A stretch of DNA of 64,000 nt from NCBI RefSeq assembly GCF_000590555.1, contig NC_022198.1:62001-126000 (forward strand), given 5' to 3'. The notes below the pieces were generated by a model. That model worked only from the letters and a program-made list of their open reading frames with translations. It had not been told where the DNA came from and did not search any database. Numbering within the stretch: position 1 is the first letter of the stretch; the number at the start of each line of letters is the position of its first letter. The position numbers and the translations under genes are program-made. Source of the DNA: Corynebacterium argentoratense DSM 44202. GTDB lineage: Bacteria > Actinomycetota > Actinomycetes > Mycobacteriales > Mycobacteriaceae. Positions 15,159-23,496 of this stretch are shown here, in pieces.

Positions 15159-17531
15159 GTGGGCCGATTCCTCTACGCACTCGGCCGGTGGTCGTTTCGT
15201 AACCGGTGGATTGTTGTCGTTACGTGGTTGGTGGCTGCGATTGCCTTGGGTGGATCGTCGGCTGCTTTGAACAAAGGCTTCAACGATGTGTTTGAGATCC
15301 CCGGCACCCCCAGCGAGGCCGCCGCGGCGTCATTGATGAAGAACTTTCCGGACCAGCCGAATCCGTTGGAGGCTGCGGGTGTCACCGTGGTGTTTGCGGC
15401 TCCGGAGGGCCACACGCTGAGCGAACAGCCTTACGCCGGTGCGGTGGAATCGGTGGTGCAGCAACTGGATGCGACGGTGCCGGGCATTATTGATCGGCAG
15501 CGTTTCGGCAACCCCCTGACGCTCGACGGGCAGCTGCGCGAGATGGTGCTTGAGCAGTCTGTGGGCGCCGGGCTGCCGGAGGAAACCGCACGTAAAGACG
15601 CGAACAATATCTCGCTGATCAGCCAGGATGGGCGCATTGCCTATACCTCTTTTGCATTGGATGTTCGGGCGCCGGCGGATGTCACGGATGAACAGCGTGC
15701 CACGATCACCGCGGCGATGGACACCGGGCGCGAACAGGGCCTGCAGGTGGAGGCCGGTGGTGCTGGATTCGGTGATCCCTTGGTTATTAAAACGACCTCG
15801 GAGGCTATCGGCATGGCTGCGGCGCTACTCGTGCTGCTCGCGACCTTCGGGTCGGCACTGGCTGCGGGCATCCCGCTTGTGACGGCTTTGCTGGGGATTG
15901 GCCTCGGCACGACGGGTATTTTGTTGGCGACGCATTGGGTGCCGCTGAATAACACGACGCCCACCCTGGCGGTCATGCTGGGGTTGGCCGTCGGTATCGA
16001 CTACGCGCTGTTCATTTTATCCCGCTACCGCTCGGAGTTGCGCGACCCACAGCAGACCCGCGAGCAGGCGGCAGCCCGCAGCGTCGCTACGGCTGGTTCG
16101 GCAGTGGTGTTCGCCGGCCTGACTGTCATTATCGCCCTGGTGGCGCTGGCGATCGTCAACATTCCCTTCCTTAGTTACATGGGCTTTGCTGCGGCCTTTA
16201 CCGTGGCGGCGGCTGTGTTGGTGGCGTTGACTCTGGTGCCTGCTTTGTTGTCCTTGAGCGGTCGCAGGCTGTTTAGTCGGACGCGCTCCGAGGCGCTTCG
16301 CGCCGGCGCCAGCTCTTCTGACCTTCAGGAGGATGATGACGTCGCCTCGGTTGCGGCAGAAGGCTCCGCGGCGTCATCACTTAAAAAGGGTCGCGAGCAG
16401 CTGTCGACCCGTTTTTTCCGCAGATGGATCCGGGTGGTGACGAAGTTCCCGGCGATCACCATTGCTCTAGTGATTCTTGGTTTGGGCGCGCTGACGGGGC
16501 CGGCGCTAGACCTGCAGCTGTCCCTGCCGAACGACACCCTGTCCAACCGTGACACCACCCAACGCAAGTCCGCGGATCTACTGGCAGAGGGCTTTGGGGA
16601 GGGTATCAACGCACCATTTTTGGTTGTGGTTGACGCTCACGACGTTGATGTTGATGTCCCCGTGCTGTCCGGCATTGCCCAGGGTGACCGGGCGAAAGCG
16701 ATCGGCGCGGCTTATGCCTACACCGTGCAGCAGCTCAGCGTTAACCCCGGCGTGAAGCACGTTCAGATCGTGGGGGCCAGCGCTGACGGTTCCGCCGCAC
16801 AGATGCTGCTCACCCCGCGCACCGGCCCGAGCGACCCCAAGACGACCGCCTTGCTGGGCGCACTGCGCAGCCAGGACGCAGCCATTGAGTCCGCAACCGG
16901 AGTCGACGTAGGCATCACCGGGCTGGCGCCGATCCAGCAAGATGTCACCACCCGCCTGTACAACGCCCTGCCAACCTACCTAGCCGTTGTCGTGGGGCTC
17001 GCACTGGTGCTGCTGCTGATCATGTTCCGTTCCATTGCGGTGCCGGTGATGGCCAGCGTCGGGTTCCTACTATCCGTCGGCGCAGCCTTCGGCGCCACCG
17101 TGCTGGTCTGGCAGAAGGGCCTGTGGGGGTTGGTGAACACCCCAGGCCCCCTGATCAGCTTCATGCCGATCTTCCTCATTGGCGTGACCTTCGGCTTGGC
17201 AATGGACTACCAGGTGTTCCTGGTGACACGCATGCGGGAGCATTTTGAACGCGACGGGGATGCTGACGCCGCGGTGGAAGAAGGCTTCATCACTGGCGCG
17301 CCGGTGGTCACAGCCGCCGCACTCATCATGATCGCGGTGTTCGTGGCCTTCATCGACCAGCCCCTGCCGTTCATCAAGATCTTCGGATTCGCCCTGGGTG
17401 CTGGTGTGTTGTTCGACGCGTTCTTTGTGCGCATGGCATTCATTCCCGCGGCAATGACCTTGCTTGGCCGCGGCACATGGTGGCTGCCCAAGCCACTTGA
17501 CCGCGTACTGCCACGCGTCGACATTGACTAG
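15159..17531 (+). CDS. MmpL-family RND exporter (790 aa)
   Basis: This inner-membrane exporter of the MMPL group is likely driven by the proton motive force. One helix follows the cytoplasmic N-terminus, then comes an extracytoplasmic domain, a block of five helices, a second extracytoplasmic domain and another five helices. The paired proton-relay signatures are present: GIDYALFILSRYRSE in the first half and AMDYQVFLVTRMREHF in the second. A GAAGGAAGG ribosome site precedes the GTG start. Substrate unknown: it lacks the long C-terminal tail of the trehalose-monomycolate transporters and is shorter, so a drug or lipid export role is more likely. Confidence 0.9.
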   Translation: MGRFLYALGRWSFRNRWIVVVTWLVAAIALGGSSAALNKGFNDVFEIPGTPSEAAAASLMKNFPDQPNPLEAAGVTVVFAAPEGHTLSEQPYAGAVESVVQQLDATVPGIIDRQRFGNPLTLDGQLREMVLEQSVGAGLPEETARKDANNISLISQDGRIAYTSFALDVRAPADVTDEQRATITAAMDTGREQGLQVEAGGAGFGDPLVIKTTSEAIGMAAALLVLLATFGSALAAGIPLVTALLGIGLGTTGILLATHWVPLNNTTPTLAVMLGLAVGIDYALFILSRYRSELRDPQQTREQAAARSVATAGSAVVFAGLTVIIALVALAIVNIPFLSYMGFAAAFTVAAAVLVALTLVPALLSLSGRRLFSRTRSEALRAGASSSDLQEDDDVASVAAEGSAASSLKKGREQLSTRFFRRWIRVVTKFPAITIALVILGLGALTGPALDLQLSLPNDTLSNRDTTQRKSADLLAEGFGEGINAPFLVVVDAHDVDVDVPVLSGIAQGDRAKAIGAAYAYTVQQLSVNPGVKHVQIVGASADGSAAQMLLTPRTGPSDPKTTALLGALRSQDAAIESATGVDVGITGLAPIQQDVTTRLYNALPTYLAVVVGLALVLLLIMFRSIAVPVMASVGFLLSVGAAFGATVLVWQKGLWGLVNTPGPLISFMPIFLIGVTFGLAMDYQVFLVTRMREHFERDGDADAAVEEGFITGAPVVTAAALIMIAVFVAFIDQPLPFIKIFGFALGAGVLFDAFFVRMAFIPAAMTLLGRGTWWLPKPLDRVLPRVDID

Positions 17532-17568
17532 GGCGTTGATTAGCACATTGACTAGGACATTGACTAGC
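17518..17568. repeat. Short imperfect tandem repeat after mmpL
   Basis: Three to four degenerate copies of a 12-nt unit near ACATTGACTAGG start in the last codons of the exporter gene and run past its stop. This suggests slippage at the 3' end; no function is evident. Confidence 0.5.
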
Positions 17569-17663
17569 GCGACCACACGACGCGACACCCGCCCCCGCGA
17601 CGTCATCAAACAACACACGGCGTCGGCAAACCCACAACAAGCAGTTGGATAGGATGAAAACCC

Positions 17664-18902
17664 ATGAGCACCTTTGAGCTGCGCAACACCCTCGACGGCA
17701 GCGCCCACGGCCGCACCGGAACCATCCACACCCCCCACGGGGACATCCAGACACCCGCATTCATCCCCGTGGCAACCAAAGCGACCGTGAAAACACTCAC
17801 GCCCGAACAGATCCGCCAATGCGGCGCGCAAGCCATTTTGTCCAACGCCTACCACCTCTACCTGCAGCCCGGGCCAGACATCGTCGATGAGGCCGGCGGC
17901 GTCGCCACCTTCGAAAACTGGCACGGACCCACCTACACCGACTCCGGCGGATTCCAGGTGATGAGCCTCGGCGTCGGGTTTAAAAAAGTCCTGGCGATGG
18001 ATACCTCTGGCCTGAAAGAAACCGACATCAAGGCCCGCGGTAAGGACCGCATGGCGCACGTCGACGAAGACGGCGTTGATTTCCGCAGCGTGATCGATGG
18101 CTCCAAGCATCGCTTCACCCCCGAGGTCTCCATCCAGATCCAGCACCAACTGGGCGCGGACATCATGTTCGCCTTCGATGAGCTCACCACCCTTGTTGAC
18201 ACCCGCGAATACCAGGAATCCTCCGTGGAGCGCACCCACCGCTGGGCCAGGCGCTGCCTCGAGGAACACAACAGGCAGACCCAACTGCGCGCAGACAAAC
18301 CACTGCAGGCACTGTGGGGTGTGGTCCAGGGTGCCCAGTATGAAGACTTGCGCAGGCAGGCCACCCGTGGGCTAGTGAGCCTGTCGGACGAATTCGAAGC
18401 CGAGGGCATGCGGGGGTTCGGCGGCTACGGCATCGGCGGCGCCTTGGAGAAAGAAAACCTCGGCACGATCGTGCAGTGGGTATGCGATGAACTACCCGTA
18501 GATAAGCCACGCCACCTGTTGGGCATTTCAGAGCCCGATGACTTGTTCACCGCAGTCGAAGCCGGGGCAGACACATTCGACTGCGTTGCCCCGACCCGTT
18601 TGGGCCGCCGCGGAGGGGTTTACACCCTCGATGGGCGGATGAACTTGAAGGGCGCGCGCTTCAAGCGCGACTTCACCCCGATTGATGAAGAACTCGGAGG
18701 ATACGTGTCAGAAAACTACACCCGCGCCTACATTCACCACCTGCTGAAAGCTAAAGAGTTTTTGGCGGGCACCCTGTGCACGATGCACAACCTGTTCTTC
18801 ATGCTCAAGCTGGTGGACGATATCCGCGCCAGCATTGATGGTGGCTACTATTACGAGTTCCGTGACGAGTTCATGGGGCGCTACTACGCAGGCAAAAAAT
18901 AG
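17664..18902 (+). CDS. tgt: tRNA-guanine transglycosylase (Tgt) lacking the zinc cysteines
   Basis: Bacterial TGT exchanges guanine-34 of GUN-anticodon tRNAs for preQ1, or for queuine in salvaging species. The 412-residue protein keeps the substrate and catalytic motifs TDSGGFQ (Asp93) and TFDCVAPTRLGR (Asp306). At the zinc site, where the family reads E-C-D-C-Y-T-C, it reads ELGGYVS (343-349), so all three cysteines are gone; only the histidine of TMHN (375) remains. The yhhQ and gluQ genes follow directly, forming a queuosine salvage and modification group. The base exchanged is unproven. Confidence 0.85.
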   Translation: MSTFELRNTLDGSAHGRTGTIHTPHGDIQTPAFIPVATKATVKTLTPEQIRQCGAQAILSNAYHLYLQPGPDIVDEAGGVATFENWHGPTYTDSGGFQVMSLGVGFKKVLAMDTSGLKETDIKARGKDRMAHVDEDGVDFRSVIDGSKHRFTPEVSIQIQHQLGADIMFAFDELTTLVDTREYQESSVERTHRWARRCLEEHNRQTQLRADKPLQALWGVVQGAQYEDLRRQATRGLVSLSDEFEAEGMRGFGGYGIGGALEKENLGTIVQWVCDELPVDKPRHLLGISEPDDLFTAVEAGADTFDCVAPTRLGRRGGVYTLDGRMNLKGARFKRDFTPIDEELGGYVSENYTRAYIHHLLKAKEFLAGTLCTMHNLFFMLKLVDDIRASIDGGYYYEFRDEFMGRYYAGKK

Positions 18903-19059
18903 CACCGTAGCGAAGGATAAAATTGGCGCGGTCGCTGCGAAGATTCTTCCAATTCCATGTGTTGTTTGTCATGACTCTATGGTGCATCGCCGCGAGCAAT
19001 GCGCGCATCGGGGTTTGTCCGGATTTAGCCTTGATCTACAACCCCGAGGGGCACCCTAG

Positions 19060-19752
19060 TCAGTAGTTTTCGTGAGTCTTCACCCAGCGGATCACCGCGT
19101 AGGTGACCGGCATGATCGCAACCTCTACCGCCGTCTTCCACAGGAAGCCAACGATGGTGTAGTTGATGGTGTCGCCGACGGTGGTGATGCCGATGACCGG
19201 TGCAGCGATCAGACAGAACACTAGCGTGTCGCCAAATTCACCCACCACCGTAGAGCCAAGCAAACGTGCCCACAAGGTTTTTTCACCCGTGCGCTCCTTA
19301 ATCTTCACCAACGCCCACGAGTTCAGCAGCTGGCCAACCAGGTAGCCCATCAGCGAGGCGGTAACGATGCGGGGCACAAGCCCGAGGATTGCCGCGAATT
19401 CATTTTGTTGTTCATAAAAGTCAGCTTGAGGCAGCGCGATAGCAATGTAGAAGGAAAACACCGCGATGAGCATCGCAGCGAAACCAGTCCAGATGGCACG
19501 ACGGGTAGCGCGGAAACCGTAGCACTCTGCCAGGACGTCACCGATGACATAAGCCAAGGGGAACAGGAAGAACGCCCCGTCGGTGATGATGGGGCCGAAC
19601 ATAACACCTTTAGTGGCGGTGATATTCGAGATGATGAACACTGCTACAAACAATGCGAGCAGGATCGGGTAGTAGGACTTTTGGACTTGGATAAAACGGG
19701 CGTTACCGGACGACACCGCAGTGTCGCCCTGCCCAGATGCGAGTTTAGGCAT
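19060..19752 (-). CDS. yhhQ: YhhQ/VUT-family queuosine precursor transporter
   Basis: This membrane protein of 230 residues has about six helices and the family segments [15 protein letters not shown] and [24 protein letters not shown]. YhhQ proteins import preQ0/preQ1-type queuosine precursors. No preQ0 synthesis genes (queCDE/folE-like) are visible here, so a salvage route is the simplest reading. It is convergent with tgt and divergent from gluQ with 30 bp between the starts. Confidence 0.9.
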   Translation of the reverse strand: MPKLASGQGDTAVSSGNARFIQVQKSYYPILLALFVAVFIISNITATKGVMFGPIITDGAFFLFPLAYVIGDVLAECYGFRATRRAIWTGFAAMLIAVFSFYIAIALPQADFYEQQNEFAAILGLVPRIVTASLMGYLVGQLLNSWALVKIKERTGEKTLWARLLGSTVVGEFGDTLVFCLIAAPVIGITTVGDTINYTIVGFLWKTAVEVAIMPVTYAVIRWVKTHENY

Positions 19753-19782
19753 GCACAGTATGGTGCCATAAACTTCCTAATT

Positions 19783-20661
19783 ATGTCGGCAGGACGCTAC
19801 GCACCGAGCCCCAGCGGGGACCTACATTTCGGAAACCTTCGCACGGCGTTGCTCGCCTGGCTGTTCGCCAGAAAAACAAGCCGCGAGTTCATCATGCGGA
19901 TCGAAGACGTCGACTCGCAGCGTTCTTCAGCCGAATCTGCCGCCCGGCAGTTGGATGACCTGGCCTCCTTGGGGCTGGATTGGGACGGGCAACCGGTGGT
20001 TCAAAGCTCCCGCCACGAGGCCTACCAAGCGGCATTATCACAGCTAGAGACCTATGAATGCTTCTGTTCGCGTCGGGACATCCTGGAAGCCTCAGGCGCT
20101 GCCCATGTGCTGCCGGGCTGCTATCCGGGAACCTGCCGTGAGCTGACTGCACAGGAGCGGGAGTTGCGGCGTCAACAATTTGCTGAACAAGGGCGCGTGC
20201 CTGCCGTGCGATTGCGTAGTGACGTCGAGGAGTTCGAGGTTGTCGATTATTACAACGGCCGCTACGTGGGGCCGGTGGATGACTTTGTTCTGCGGCGAGG
20301 GGACTGGGCCTACAACCTGGCGGTCGTTGTTGATGACGCCGCGGGAGGGATCGACCAGGTTGTGCGCGGGGACGATCTGTTGAGCTCTGCGCCGAGGCAG
20401 GCGTACTTGGCGTCGCTGTTGGGTTATGCGGTGCCCGAATATGTGCATGTGCCGCTGGTTGTTAACGCGGAAGGAAAGCGTTTAGCCAAGCGTGATGGGG
20501 CGGTGACGTTGCGACAGATGCTTGAGCAGGGCCTGACTGTGGGGGATGTTGTCGAGCAGTTGGCTGGGTCGATTGGGGTGCCCGGTGCGCGCACGGCTGC
20601 GGAGATATTGGAGCGCTTTGACCCTCAGCTTTTACCCCGCGATGCTTACGTGTGGACGTAG
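19783..20661 (+). CDS. gluQ: Glutamyl-queuosine tRNA(Asp) synthetase (GluQ-RS)
   Basis: GluQ-RS is a truncated glutamyl-tRNA synthetase paralogue that attaches glutamate to the queuosine of tRNA-Asp. From ATG 19783 the 292-residue protein starts [22 protein letters not shown] (the HIGH-like site is HFGN). It keeps a Cys zinc site (CFC...C...C) and the KMSKS-like [12 protein letters not shown], and it lacks the anticodon-binding domain. The frame is open further upstream, but that part overlaps yhhQ antisense. It completes a tgt-yhhQ-gluQ group. Confidence 0.92.
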   Translation: MSAGRYAPSPSGDLHFGNLRTALLAWLFARKTSREFIMRIEDVDSQRSSAESAARQLDDLASLGLDWDGQPVVQSSRHEAYQAALSQLETYECFCSRRDILEASGAAHVLPGCYPGTCRELTAQERELRRQQFAEQGRVPAVRLRSDVEEFEVVDYYNGRYVGPVDDFVLRRGDWAYNLAVVVDDAAGGIDQVVRGDDLLSSAPRQAYLASLLGYAVPEYVHVPLVVNAEGKRLAKRDGAVTLRQMLEQGLTVGDVVEQLAGSIGVPGARTAAEILERFDPQLLPRDAYVWT

Positions 20662-20890
20662 CTTTGACGCAAAGGCAGCCCACAAAATCGCGGCAGTGTC
20701 TCGTTGCGTGAAACAGCACAAGTCCCGCAACGACCGCGACGCCGAGGCGAGGCGGCTGCTCGCACTAGTGGGACTAGAAGGCGAGGTAGTTACCCGAACT
20801 CCGAGGCTAAAGGAATCGGCTAGTAGCCAGCGGATGAGCGGGGCGACGAAGGGGGCGATCAGGGAATCAGGTGGTGTATCTGATCGTTAG
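20642..20890 (+). CDS. Possible small basic protein overlapping the 3' end of gluQ (82 aa)
   Basis: An ATG in the last codons of gluQ opens a frame reading [20 protein letters not shown] and continuing with [24 protein letters not shown]. It is basic and has no known motif. It fills an otherwise empty 230-bp gap before the tRNA-Ser terminator. The start overlaps gluQ by 20 bp in another frame, and I see no ribosome site. It may be a random frame. Confidence 0.3.
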   Translation: MLTCGRSFDAKAAHKIAAVSRCVKQHKSRNDRDAEARRLLALVGLEGEVVTRTPRLKESASSQRMSGATKGAIRESGGVSDR

Positions 20891-20914
20891 CGGGGATGGG
20901 GTTCGGATACGAGA

Positions 20915-20944
20915 AAACCTCCTAGCTGTGAGGCTAGGAGGTTT
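20915..20944 (-). terminator. Terminator of tRNA-Ser(GGA)
   Basis: AAACCTCCTAGC pairs with GCTAGGAGGTTT around a 6-nt loop. A TTTT run follows on the minus strand, immediately 3' of the tRNA. Confidence 0.88.
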
Positions 20945-20948
20945 CATT

Positions 20949-21036
20949 TGGCGGAGGATAGGGGATTTGAACCCCTGAGGGATTGCTCCCAACACGCGTT
21001 CCAGGCGTGCGACATAGGCCGCTAGTCGAATCCTCC
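20949..21036 (-). tRNA. tRNA-Ser (anticodon GGA)
   Basis: On the minus strand: acceptor GGAGGAT/ATCCTCC, anticodon arm CACGCCTGGAACGCGTG giving GGA, long variable arm, T-loop GGTTCAAAT, and CCA encoded at 20949-20951. Confidence 0.95.
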
Positions 21037-21139
21037 ACGTGAACTAAAACGTTCAGACCAAAACCATACACACCCCCGTGCCACAAAGCAAAAACCCAGG
21101 GGTGCCCTAGCTGCACTAGACGCGACGCCGCCCCTCCGC

Positions 21140-21145
21140 TACACT
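21140..21145 (+). promoter_or_regulatory. -10 hexamer of the SRP RNA gene
   Basis: TACACT, matching the actinobacterial -10 consensus (TANNNT), lies 7 nt before the predicted RNA 5' end. Confidence 0.6.
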
Positions 21146-21152
21146 GTTTGAT

Positions 21153-21235
21153 GATCTCGCGTGGCGTTATCTCATGAACTCCCCCAGGGCAGGAATGCAG
21201 CAAGGGTCAGTGGGCTCTGTCGGGTACGCGAGGTC
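21153..21235 (+). ncRNA. ffs: Signal recognition particle RNA (4.5S type)
   Basis: The central segment CAGGGCAGGAATGCAGCAAG is the invariant Ffh-binding apical loop of bacterial SRP RNA. The ends GATCTCGCGT and ACGCGAGGTC pair to close a single long hairpin. A pyrimidine-rich tail (CTTTATTTTT) follows. The position upstream of aspT-dnaX matches C. glutamicum. The ends are estimated from the pairing. Confidence 0.9.
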
Positions 21236-21260
21236 CTTTATTTTTATGGGGGGTCGGGGA

Positions 21261-21352
21261 ATGTGCACAAATTTCGGCAGCGAGCCATGTGGAATCGCGT
21301 TTTCCCAGGTCGTGTCTTTGTGGTGATGCTCTGTGCCGAAAATTGTGCACAT
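21261..21352 (+). repeat. Palindromic element PE4 (conserved-loop family)
   Basis: The arms 21261-21279 and 21334-21352 pair at 18 of 19 positions (first arm ATGTGCACAAATTTCGGCA). The loop contains TTTTCCCAGGTCGT. It begins only 25 bp after the SRP RNA. Confidence 0.8.
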
Positions 21353-21471
21353 TTTCGTAATCCGTCGCGTTCATACTTAGGATGCACTAGACTGGCCTGC
21401 GTACGTGGCGTCAAAAACGCTAGGCACGCCAAGCAAGCACAGCACACCAAGTAGGAAGGCGGCACAAGTCG

Positions 21472-22749
21472 ATGTCAGCATCGCTCACAAGCATGAACCC
21501 GGAGGAGCTCGCCCAGTTCACCGCCGAGATCAAGGCCAAATACGAGGAATTCAAAGCACAGAACCTCTCCCTTGACCTCACCCGCGGCAAGCCCAGCTCA
21601 GAACAACTGGACTTCTCCGATGACTTGCTGGCACTGCCGGGCAAAGGTAACTTCACCGCCTCCGACGGAACCGACTGCCGCAACTACGGTGGGCTCACCG
21701 GTATCAAAGACATTCGCGAGATCTACGCAGAGCTGATGAACTGCGACATTAACAATGTTTACTGTGGCGACGCATCGTCGCTGAACATTGAGTTCGACCT
21801 CATCTCCTTCGCTTACATGTTCGGCACCCCGGATTCGCCTCGCCCATGGAAGGACGAGGCAAGCATCAAGTGGATCTGCCCCGTACCCGGCTACGACCGC
21901 CACCACACCATCACCGAGCACTTCGGCTTCGAAATGGTCACCGTCCCGATGCTCGAGGACGGCCCAGACATGGACGCCGTGCGTGAACTCGTCAAAGACC
22001 CCACGGTCAAGGGCATGTGGAACGTTCCCACCTTCGGCAACCCCACCGGCGTGAGCTACAGCGAAGACGTCTGCCGCCAGCTTGCGGAAATGGACACGGC
22101 AGCGCCGGACTTCCGGATGCTGTGGGACAACGCCTACGCAGTGCACACCCTGACCGACGAGTTCCCTCCGGTCCACGATGTTCTCGCCATGTCAGAGGCT
22201 GCCGGTAACCCCAACCGCTTCTGGGCATTCACCTCCACCTCGAAGATCACCTTCGCAGGTTCGGGCGTGTCCTTCCTCATCTCCTCCAAGGGCAACCTCG
22301 ATTGGTACGCCAAGCACGCCAACGTTCGCGGCATCGGCCCGAACAAGATCAACCAGCTGGCACACGCCAAGTTCTTCGGCGACGCCGAGGGCGTGCGCGC
22401 AATCATGCGCAAGCATGCGGGTTCCTTGGCGCCGAAGTTCAACCGCGTTCTCGACATTCTCGATGAGCGCCTGGGTGGGCGCGACGTCGCAACCTGGACC
22501 AAGCCGGAGGGCGGCTACTTCATCTCCCTGGACGTCGTCGATGGCACCGCCTCCCGCGTCGTTGAGTTGGCGAAGGAAGCCGGCATTGCCCTGACTGGCG
22601 CTGGCTCCACCTTCCCCCTCAAGCAGGATCCCAACGACCGCAACATCCGACTCGCCCCCTCCCTGCCCCCGGTAGAGGAGCTCGAGATCGCTATGGATGG
22701 TGTCGCAACGTGCGTTCTGTTGGCCGCCGCTGAAAAGCTCGCCAACTAG
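21472..22749 (+). CDS. aspT: Aspartate aminotransferase (subclass Ic type)
   Basis: This PLP enzyme interconverts aspartate/2-oxoglutarate and oxaloacetate/glutamate, feeding the lysC-asd pathway. The 425-residue sequence has NVPTFGNPTGVSYS, MLWDNAYAVH and the lysine motif FTSTSKITFAGSGVSF characteristic of the large actinobacterial AspT group, plus the C-terminal Arg region NIRLAPSLPP. It lies upstream of dnaX as in C. glutamicum. The codons are strongly biased to C-ending forms, suggesting high expression. Confidence 0.92.
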   Translation: MSASLTSMNPEELAQFTAEIKAKYEEFKAQNLSLDLTRGKPSSEQLDFSDDLLALPGKGNFTASDGTDCRNYGGLTGIKDIREIYAELMNCDINNVYCGDASSLNIEFDLISFAYMFGTPDSPRPWKDEASIKWICPVPGYDRHHTITEHFGFEMVTVPMLEDGPDMDAVRELVKDPTVKGMWNVPTFGNPTGVSYSEDVCRQLAEMDTAAPDFRMLWDNAYAVHTLTDEFPPVHDVLAMSEAAGNPNRFWAFTSTSKITFAGSGVSFLISSKGNLDWYAKHANVRGIGPNKINQLAHAKFFGDAEGVRAIMRKHAGSLAPKFNRVLDILDERLGGRDVATWTKPEGGYFISLDVVDGTASRVVELAKEAGIALTGAGSTFPLKQDPNDRNIRLAPSLPPVEELEIAMDGVATCVLLAAAEKLAN

Positions 22750-22834
22750 GACCCGCGGCGCGGGCGAAACGCAGCGCATTGCTAGTCCACGCTAGTCCAC
22801 TTACGATGGCGAACACGAGGGTGAGTAACTCAAG

Positions 22835-23422
22835 GTGAACTGGGAAGAGACCGCCTACTGGGTTGATGGGTTGCTGCCTGGCACCCCATCAATCGAGGTC
22901 CGCAGCGGATTCCACATCGGAATCACCACGACTGCTGCGCAGGATAATGACGCCGCGACCGCAGCGGCATCACCTGCCTCCGGGCAGCAATCTCCCGCGG
23001 GCGACACCATCGCCGTCACCCTTGATTTTTCAAACATCGACACCGGGCTGGAACACGAAGGACGGGACGTGCGCTGCGAACTGCTCGCGGTCGCCCACCA
23101 ACCCGACATACGCACCCACCTGGTCACAGTCGCCAGCCGACTCCGCGACACCGCGCCCCATGAGCCTGCTCAACCCGGAACGCTCCTGCCTCACGCGCTG
23201 CCCGCGACGTCAACACCCCATGTGCTCCTTGTGGTGCCATGGGTATGGAACGGGCCCGTGCCCCAACTCGATGAACCAGAGCGACTGACGCTCATGCTGC
23301 AAGTGCTCCCCCTGACACAAGCCGAATACGACTACGCCATCACCTACGGTGTGCCCGCGCTGCAAGAAAGCATCGCGCAGCAGGGCATCGACATCCTTGA
23401 CCTTGCCCGCGGCAACGGCTAA
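22835..23422 (+). CDS. Hypothetical protein between aspT and dnaX (195 aa)
   Basis: Starting at GTG 22835 (MNWEETAYWVDGLLPG), the protein has an Ala/Gln-rich insert at about residues 40-55, a hydrophobic strand HVLLVVPWVWNG and a C-terminal segment MLQVLPLTQAEYDYAITYGVPALQESIAQQGIDILD. That last part resembles the end of suppressor-of-fused-like bacterial domains, but I am not certain. No signal peptide or membrane helix is visible. A conserved hypothetical gene occupies this position in related species. Confidence 0.65.
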   Translation: MNWEETAYWVDGLLPGTPSIEVRSGFHIGITTTAAQDNDAATAAASPASGQQSPAGDTIAVTLDFSNIDTGLEHEGRDVRCELLAVAHQPDIRTHLVTVASRLRDTAPHEPAQPGTLLPHALPATSTPHVLLVVPWVWNGPVPQLDEPERLTLMLQVLPLTQAEYDYAITYGVPALQESIAQQGIDILDLARGNG

Positions 23423-23496
23423 TCGCCCTCGGCAGCTGGGTACCCCAGCCGTCAGCCAGGCCTGCGGGGATAGCCCACAACGGCTAAGGTAGGGGA

